Source: Siphonodentalium dalli | Lineage: Eukaryota; Mollusca; Scaphopoda; Gadilida; Siphonodentaliidae | DNA length: 64,000 bases | Assembly (NCBI GenBank): GCA_032622095.1 | Contig: CP136067.1 | Coordinates: forward strand, 98,200,707 to 98,264,706 | Reading direction: 5' to 3' | Part shown: piece after piece, positions 57,809-64,000 of the stretch | Layout: each line of letters starts with the position of its first letter | Position numbering within the stretch: the stretch's first letter is position 1 | Made by a program: the position numbers and the translations under genes | The notes under the pieces: model-generated | Seen by the model: the letters and a program-made list of their open reading frames with translations, nothing else | Databases searched by the model: none | What the model was told of the DNA's origin: nothing

Positions 57809-57829
57809 CTTTGCGACAGTCTCGGCCAT
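57809..57829 (-). CDS. First exon, MAETVAK, of the small gene
   Basis: ATG in strong context (CAAAATGGCC) opens seven codons, MAETVAK, before AAAG|GTGACC. If not spliced, the frame stops four codons later. The pairing with 57571-57744 is inferred from phase and proximity. Confidence 0.4.
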
Positions 57830-57959
57830 TTTGATTGCGTGATACCCATCAACTCGAAACCACGTGATTCCCCAACATCGACTTGGCTGAATTAGGGTAT
57901 GAATTCTAGTATGAATGCTTTAACATTCAAATACTAGTTGAATGCTTAGTGAAGACTTA

Positions 57960-58132
57960 CAGTAATGCCCTAAATAATCAACTCCTTAACCACAGCAGAA
58001 TTATGGGTAACTTTTCCAGATTTAGTCGGAAATAAGGCCTGTTGCCATTCATCGGAAAGCTCTCATTGAGAGCCTGAAAAGTTACCCATAATTCTTCTGT
58101 GGTTAAGGTGTCGATTATTTAGGGCATTACTG
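57960..58132. mobile_element. CAGTAATGCCC-type MITE with TA duplication
   Basis: TA at 57958-57959 and 58133-58134. Ends CAGTAATGCCCTAAATAATC and ATTATTTAGGGCATTACTG. The right part of the hairpin centre is deleted compared with 61683-61895. Confidence 0.9.
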
Positions 58133-58134
58133 TA

Positions 58135-58796
58135 TTAAGCATTCAAGTTCGGCATGGGAAGTAAAGAGATTATAAAATCAAGAGAGAAGGAAGAATAATA
58201 GGGAATCAACATTAATATAAAATTTATTCAACAAAAATATAAATTTCTCTTCAACAAGAAATATAAGTCAGATATAAATAAAATAAAATTTAATCTCAGT
58301 CAAATTTAACCCTGGGAAGACTAGATATTATCACAGTGAACTTAACACTCAAAGATGTGTATGATGTTGAAGCCCATTCACTCAGTTACAGCATATAAAG
58401 AGTGTGCGATAAACAAAACACCATGGAGATTTATTTAGGAGAGTGAGTCACAGTGCCCACTCAACACCAAAATCTTGAGTGGCGAAGATTACCAAGGTGC
58501 TAAGGAGCAATCAACATGGTAGTGGCATTTTTAACAAAACCTCACTATATAGGACCATGAATCACCGCGAAACACCATGGATCACCGGTAATCACTGTGA
58601 ACCTTCTATATTATGCGACATGAATCACATTGCATAGGTCTACAATTTCCACAAATTGTCATTTTTGTGGTGAACAAAACAAATTAGCAATATTTATAGT
58701 TAATACTGTTATAAAATGAATTCTTGGTCAGGATTTCTGTTGTTTCATTTATAGTTTCACTTGTATGATTTGAAATGTTGTGGTTCAGAAACTTAA
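58135..58796. other. Non-coding stretch
   Basis: AT-rich; ATCACCG and CATGGATCACCG motifs repeat around 58560-58610. No gene is supported. Confidence 0.4.
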
Positions 58797-59030
58797 CCTT
58801 TCCATGACTGGAGCTTTCTGAAATTTTGTGAAAACACTGTGCCAATGCATTCTCTTTTATATTGGAGTCTCCCATTGGGAGCCTCACATATATAAGAGAA
58901 TGCATCGGCCTAACAATATTTACCTTGACCTTGTAAGACATTGCATTCTGTTATATATGTGAGGCTCCCTGTGAGAGACTCATATATAAGAGAATGCACT
59001 GGCACATGATCCTCATGATCCATAGTGGGC
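58797..59030. mobile_element. Double-hairpin MITE, TTAACCCTTTCATGA type
   Basis: TTAA at 58793-58796; the right end CATAGTGGGCTTAG is mutated. Hairpin arms GCATTCTCTTTTATAT and TCCCATTGGGAGCCTCACAT. Same family as 48833-49084. Confidence 0.7.
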
Positions 59031-60225
59031 TTAGTGGGGTCCACCAGGGATTGAGTGTTTTGCTTATCGCACACTCGATCTTTACATACTGTTGATTGCT
59101 AGAAAAATGCAGTGAATTTACAGGCAGTTAATTATAGCTACAGGCAACCATGGGGGTTGAGTGAATCTTCCTCATGCCCCCCTCCACCCCCCCCCCCCCC
59201 CCCCCCCCCCACCCGTTCCAGATTAAAAAGATAAGATTGTGCCACAATAAATCATTTAGTGTAATGTGTGTGATATCATTTCATGTTTGGAAGATAAATT
59301 GCCTGAATATATTGCGGGAAGTTAATCAACTCAAATTCATATTATTACATCAGGGCATGTATACATGAATGGATGTATCCTGTTTACATGACCTATGATA
59401 TTGTACTCAAACGATTAATAGATTGAACACCTTATACGGCTACATATGTGACTAGTTACATCATTGACATGAACCAAGGAAGGATCCATGGCTGTTTTGA
59501 TACCTGTTACAGGTAGGGTACTCAAACTCTGGAGGCCAGAATAGTATTTATTCAAGTTGAATTTTCTCTATTTTCAAGGAAATTTTCTATAATTCAACAA
59601 CGTGCAATGCAAATCATCAATCTGCAGTTTATATAGTCTAATATATAGAGCCTTTATTTGCACATTCAAGTGTACAGTAAGGAATATATTAACATCCCAA
59701 TTTATATAGGCATTATGGCGACATCCTCTTAAAAACAACTGTCCCCAAAATATCTCTGGATTCTTCCCTGCATGAATGGATGTATCATGTTTACATGACC
59801 TATGATATCGTACTCAAACGATTAATAGATTGAACTTGATATACGGCGATATATGTGACTAGTTACATTTTATAACATGAATGGATGTATCATGTTTACA
59901 TATGATCTATAATATCCTACTAAAAATGATTAAGGGGACCCAAGTCACTCGCAGTTGGTAAATGGGCAAAAAATATAAAACATCACTACTAAGAACATGG
60001 AGAAATAGATAAACTTTGTTCTTATATTCATTATTGATAGTTCTCCAATCGCTAATCTTATTATATAAAGTTTAAATATTATAGTCTGAATATGATTTTT
60101 AGAATAATTTGCAAAGCTTTGACCTTTTCCAATGTTTACTGTCAAGTTTTTATTAAACTTTGGTATCTTATAGAACAATTTGGACTTTTAATTATCGATA
60201 ATTCCACTGTAACAGCAATGTTTAC
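59031..60225. other. Non-coding stretch with dispersed repeat and C-run
   Basis: A 20-base C-run lies at 59190-59211. 59470-59776 is the inverted relative of 4663-5012. CATGAATGGATGTATC(C/A)TGTTTACAT recurs at about 59363, 59770 and 59877 together with ATGACCTATGATAT and ACGATTAATAGATTGAAC. No gene. Confidence 0.55.
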
Positions 60226-60229
60226 TTAA

Positions 60230-60578
60230 CCCTTTACCCAACAGAAGGGCCCTGTGCCAATGCATTCTCTTATATATGCGAGTCGACCATAGACCATATA
60301 AAATTGTTAAAGAATGTAAGAAAAAATGGTAAAAAGTGTTAAAAAAAAGATTTTTTTTAGGCCAATGCATTCTCTTATATATGCGAGGCGACCTATGGTC
60401 GACTCGCATATATAAGAGAATGCATTGGCACAGGGCATAACTGTAACTATCACAATGTGGTCAAGGAGCCGGTTCCAATGATATCCATATTTGTATGGTT
60501 CTGTTGAGACAGACCGAAGATATTTTAGGCTGTTGAAGCTTTATTTGGCCGGTTTTGGCCGTTTTGTTGGGTAAAGGG
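60230..60578. mobile_element. TTAACCCTTTACCCA-type MITE, copy 2, one hairpin arm deleted
   Basis: TTAA at 60226-60229 and 60579-60582. Nearly identical to 57150-57531, but the right arm of the first hairpin and the following 30 bases are missing (junction at about 60292-60297). Confidence 0.88.
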
Positions 60579-60626
60579 TTAACAGTGGTTTTGACATGCA
60601 AAATCTCATTATTGGAGAGTTAATAA

Positions 60627-60878
60627 CCCTTTCATGAAGGGAGCTGCGCTGGTGCAATATTTAAGATCCGGTGGCATCAGTGCATTATCTTATATATGCG
60701 AGTCTCCCATTGGGAGCCTCACATATATAAGAGAATACATTAGCTTACATGGTCAATGTAAATATTGTTATGCCAATGCATTCTCTTATATATGCAATGA
60801 TCCCTATGGGAGATTCCCATGTATAAGAGAATGCACTGGCACAGGATCTTTAATGTTGCACCATCCCATCGTGGAAGC
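60627..60878. mobile_element. Double-hairpin MITE, TTAACCCTTTCATGA type
   Basis: Right flank TTAA at 60879-60882; left flank ATAA, a mutated site. Hairpins with TATATATGCGAGTCTCCCAT/GGGAGCCTCACATATATAAG. Confidence 0.78.
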
Positions 60879-61074
60879 TTAAAAATGACAAATATTATTA
60901 ACACTAGACTAGAATGTTTTGTATCTTTTCGTTTATTGATGAATTGCAAATTAAAGATAAAGATATCTCTTCCCCAAACTTTCTAAAATGAGTCAGTCAT
61001 ACACAATAATAATGGTGAGTCAAAGAGACTATGCAGTCAACATGACCTTCTGTGACTAGAAAATATTTGTTTCC

Positions 61075-61222
61075 ATGAATGGGAATGGGGGGGCAGGGGT
61101 AATACCGTTCAGCGGTGGCGTGTAGAATGGGGGGTGCCATACTGTATTTACTTTTCAGCAGTGGCGTGTAAAATGGGGGCGGGGGTACTATCTTTACTAT
61201 TCAGCGGTGGCGTGTATAAGTT
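61075..61222. repeat. Minisatellite with TTCAGCGGTGGCGTGTA
   Basis: Three copies of CAGC(G/A)GTGGCGTGTA(G/A)AATGGGGG, 45-65 bases apart. Confidence 0.8.
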
Positions 61223-61299
61223 TATTGAATAAACACCTACATTTTTAAATACTTTTAGAAGTGATATGTGTAAAGCCCCATGGTTCTCATGTGTTTTTA

Positions 61300-61660
61300 G
61301 CATCGCCATATTCACCCTCTGGGAACCTCATTTTTCTTAGGTCTCAACTGCTATGGGAGACCTAGGATCAGATTGAAATTCGCCAGTTCAAGTTGGCAAT
61401 GTTCACCAATTAGTCACTTCGATTATGTAATTTATCATCTGCCAATTAGGGGATATAGAAATTTAACAGAAGGAAAAAGTAACTAAAAACAATGTTAATT
61501 TGAGACTATAGATACTAATTCCCAGAAGATGAGGCCTAAGCAGAATGAGGTTTCCAGAGGATGAATTTGGTTATGCTAGCCATTTGTGCGGGGTAGAATC
61601 ATTAAATTCACCCTCTAGGGACCTCATTTTGCAAATGCCAGACACACTATTTCCAGGCTT
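61300..61660. mobile_element. MITE of the CCCCAGAGGGTGAATTT family, copy 3
   Basis: Starts inside the family at CATATTCACCCTCTGGGAAC and ends GCCAGACACACTATTTCCAG GCTTG. The left outer end is missing. Confidence 0.72.
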
Positions 61661-61682
61661 GCATCTTTAACCCTATGAGTTA

Positions 61683-61895
61683 CAGTAATGCCCTAAATAA
61701 TCGACTCCTTAACCACAGCAGAATTATGGGTAATTGTTCAGGATTTAGTCGGAAATATGGCTTGTTGCCATTCATCGGAAAGCTCTCGGTGAGAGCTTTC
61801 CGATGAATGGCAACAAGCCATATTTCCGACTAAATCCTGAAAAATTACGCATAATTCTGCTGTTGTTAAGGAGTCAATTATTTATGGCATTACTG
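61683..61895. mobile_element. Complete 213-bp palindromic MITE, CAGTAATGCCC type
   Basis: TA at 61681-61682 and 61896-61897. The whole element is one near-perfect hairpin with ends CAGTAATGCCCTAAATAATC and its complement, centre at GAAAGCTCTCGGTGAGAGCTTTC near 61790. Best-preserved copy of the family. Confidence 0.93.
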
Positions 61896-62055
61896 TACAT
61901 TGATATCGATCGATCCCTCTATTCAGGTTGGTGAGAACGCTGATTTACCAACTAGGAGATAAAGTCTGAAGATGGTCTGGATGATTGTTTCGATCATGAT
62001 TAAATGCATTTGATCTGGAGGCTGTTCTAATACATTCAACATGACGATTATTGAC

Positions 62056-62183
62056 TTATGCTTCGGCATTGTGTTCGGGGGAACGTTGTTCCACATTCCC
62101 GTCTGCTGGTGGTTGATCTTCCCTCCTTGGTGATGCACTATGCCTTTCTGAGTTTGCCGTCTCAGCAGTTGCTGTGGTGTCTC
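62056..62183 (-). CDS. Terminal exon, Ser/Asn/Glu-rich protein
   Basis: Acceptor TTTATTTTGAAG precedes GA plus 41 codons (DTTATAETANSERHSASPRR, EDQPPADGNVEQRSPEHNAE, A) and TAA at 62058-62056. Of the three frames only this one is in phase with the exon at 63118-63456, and its composition matches. Another frame stays open longer but is out of phase and less protein-like. Confidence 0.6.
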
Positions 62184-62367
62184 CTTCAAAATAAAACAAA
62201 ATTGTTTCTATTTGGAAAAACAATGTGCATTGAACAACTGATTAAATTACAAATATTTATAAATTAATTGTCACCTTTAATGTTATATTGGCAATCATAT
62301 GAGAAATACCACAACAGAGTTCACAAAACACATCATCAATTTTAAACAGGCCTGAGTATGTGGTGCC

Positions 62368-62735
62368 TGATATTTGTAGAATGAGGTCCCCAGAGGGTGA
62401 ATTTAGTGACGCTATCCCGCACAGCAGGCCAGCATCACCAAATTTATCCTCTGGGGATCTAATTCTGCATGACCTCATCTGCTATGGGAGACCTGTATAA
62501 AACTCAGATTGAAGTTCCAAAATGGTGAATATTGTGATGTACACCCATTGGGAACCTTATGATTATGCAATGTGTTGTTTGCCAATTTGGGGATATAGAG
62601 AAACTAAACTAAAAAAGAAACAGAATCTAAGTTTCTCTAGAAAATTGATAATAAAGAAACTTTCCAGAGAAGATGAGGCCTAAGCAGAATGAGGCACCCT
62701 CTGGGGAACTCATTCTGCAAATGACAGGTACCTTA
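62368..62735. mobile_element. MITE of the CCCCAGAGGGTGAATTT family, copy 4 (intronic)
   Basis: Lies in the intron between 63118 and 62183. GAATGAGGTCCCCAGAGGGT near the left, GCAAATGACAGGTACC at the right. An outer-end fragment CAGACACACTATTTGCAGGC also lies at 62896. A further left-end fragment is at 63494-63550. Confidence 0.72.
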
Positions 62736-63117
62736 TTCTCGGGCCTGGTTTTAAATGTATACTAATGTTTGTTGAAATTATTAGACCAAAAAAAATTAAA
62801 CAACAGGTTAGGAGTCATAAAAAATGATAGGAGTCATAAAAAATTAGTGTTGGTAGGTTCAATGAAAATTAATTTTTTTTATTTTACATTTTTACAGACA
62901 CACTATTTGCAGGCTTGTATATTACGAAACGCTTGTGTGTGTTTATGCCTTTTTTTAATAAATAAAATGGTAGTGATGTCTTGCCTCTTGGCTCACTCGG
63001 GTCGGATGGAAAATAAAGCCATATTAAATTTTTGTTCAGGTTCGTTAACCATTCCGTGACTGGAGCTTCCTGAAATTCTATGAAAACCGATTATTTCAAT
63101 ATTATTTATAAACATAC

Positions 63118-63456
63118 CTTTAGCTGAATGAGTGGACTCAGCTCTACCGGGTTCCGATCCACTCGTGTTGTTGTTGTTGCTATTGTTATCTACTGTTAAC
63201 TTATTAGATTCCGACCGACTCGTATTGTTGTTGCTAGTAGATACTGGTTCCTTGTCATCTGCACTGGCGGTGTTGTTGCTATTTTGGTTGGATTCTTCTG
63301 GTGATTGGTGCCCACTATTTCGTCCAGACTCCTCCCCCGACCTAGTTCCCGCTCGACTGCAGCTGCTTGTTTCTCTCTCTTGCTTTAATCTCTCGACGAT
63401 TTTAGCATTCACGTCCTCGATAGCTTTCTGGATCGCACTCTCGGCATTCTTATCAC
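63118..63456 (-). CDS. Internal exon, Ser/Asn/Glu-rich protein
   Basis: Bounded by acceptor CAATTTTCAG and donor AAAG|GTATGT, phase 1-1, 112 codons. The start GDKNAESAIQKAIEDVNAKI VERLKQERE is probably helical; the remainder is disordered, rich in Ser, Asn, Glu and Gly, with NNNTSRSESNK and NNSNNNNTSGS repeats. Longer than the minimal exon, the frame stays open on both sides. Known domains are not recognised. Upstream exons lie beyond the window's right end (minus-strand gene). The antisense frame here is a shadow. Confidence 0.65.
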
Positions 63457-63684
63457 CTGAAAATTGGAATTTGAGCTTAGAGTTATCCAAGCCTGTCATT
63501 TGCAGAATGAGGTTCCCAGAGGGTGAATTTAGTGATTCTATCCTGCACAGTAGTTATCATCTTATGATTGTCCCAATGGGACTAAGGATACCCCCCCCCC
63601 CCCCCCCCCCCGTGTTTTTAAAATACTAAAATGTTTCACATGTCAGTAAACATTTAGTTAATATAATAAAGTAACAGTTCCCAT

Positions 63685-64000
63685 TGCAGGTGCACAACCC
63701 TAACCCTAATCTTAAACCTATTGACCGAAAAATGTAGGAATAAAAGCTCGGACAAATTATGCATGTTGCAAAAAAAATTCTAAGTCGAAAAAGGGGGATA
63801 ACTCCAACAAAAAATGTCGGACAGATGTCATAATCGCAGGCGCACAGGTTCCCATGCTAGTAAATATCTTTTTTTTAAATTGACCTAAAAATGTAGCAAT
63901 AAAAGCTCGGACAAAATTATACATGTTGTCAAAAGTCGAAAAAGGGGGGATAACTCCACCAAAAAAAGTGCGACAGACTTCATAATCGCAGGTGGACAGG
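63685..64000. repeat. ~165-bp tandem repeat, two copies
   Basis: Units contain GTAG(G/C)AATAAAAGCTCGGACA, TACATGTTG/GCATGTTG, GTCGAAAAAGGGGG, ATAACTCCA(A/C)CAAAAAA and CATAATCGCAGG. The second copy runs into the window end. A 21-base C-run precedes it at 63591-63611. Confidence 0.85.

Noticed and set aside
61923-62189. 88-codon minus frame in the last exon of the Asn/Ser-rich gene
   Set aside because: Out of phase with the upstream exon; the phase-1 frame gives matching composition and a stop at 62056.
63132-63629. 165-codon + strand frame
   Set aside because: Antisense shadow of the Asn/Ser-rich exon and it runs into MITE and C-run sequence; leucine-rich composition is the complement of Asn/Ser codons.
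63690-63720. Interstitial telomere-like CCCTAACCCTAA
   Set aside because: Only two units; part of a local tandem repeat unit rather than a telomere tract.
1-64000. CRISPR arrays, operons, prokaryotic defence systems
   Set aside because: The sequence is eukaryotic; direct repeats are satellites or transposons without CRISPR-like spacer regularity, and no cas-like ORF exists.

Overview
The window looks like intron-rich, repeat-dense nuclear DNA of a marine invertebrate, most likely a lophotrochozoan such as a mollusc. This is inferred from AT-rich non-coding DNA, GT-AG introns in phase 1, a C-type lectin gene, CR1/L2-like LINE remnants, Helitron-like ends with minisatellites, and many TTAA- and TA-flanked hairpin MITEs. 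There is no bacterial gene organisation, operon or CRISPR. I cannot name the species.

Genes. The best gene is a C-type lectin on the + strand. Two phase-1 exons (38875-39069 and 53793-54004) join in frame into one long-form C-type lectin domain, split by a 14.7 kb intron full of mobile DNA. Its signal-peptide exon was not found. On the - strand there are a cysteine-rich CXC-like ORF (16358-16665); a three-exon cysteine-containing gene (24685-23226) whose exons are all in phase; the 3' part of a Ser/Asn/Glu-rich protein (63456-62056); a short two-exon ORF (57829-57571); an Ig-like exon (46218-45862) lying inside a Helitron-like element; and single candidate exons at 517-702 and 32482-32626. 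A weaker one is on the + strand at 36303-36403. Most are unrecognised and rest on open frame, splice signals and composition. No functional link between these genes can be shown.

Mobile DNA. Region by region: 3-15 kb holds dispersed repeats, hairpin MITEs, a 0.7-1.3 kb tandem duplication carrying a TTAA-targeted MITE, and arrays of GCGCTTAAGCGC palindromes. At 17-20 kb two copies of a 48-bp satellite flank a 5'-truncated LINE. At 21-29 kb lie a Helitron end, a 2.2 kb TTAA-flanked element with a second long-TIR element nested in it, and a LINE endonuclease fragment. At 31-37 kb there are several tandem repeats. The lectin intron (39-53.8 kb) holds a MITE, a 0.7 kb foldback, a 4 kb Helitron-like element, a LINE fragment and a 4.7 kb element built of GATGGCTA/TAGCCATC palindromes. 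From 54 to 64 kb at least four MITE families and a ~150-bp satellite are interleaved with gene fragments.

The most notable observations are the Ig-like exon inside the Helitron-like element, the paralogous empty site proving TTAA targeting for one MITE, the LINE bounded by ~680-bp copies of satellite, the nested 25.6-27.9 kb element, and the unusual 48.1-52.8 kb palindrome element.
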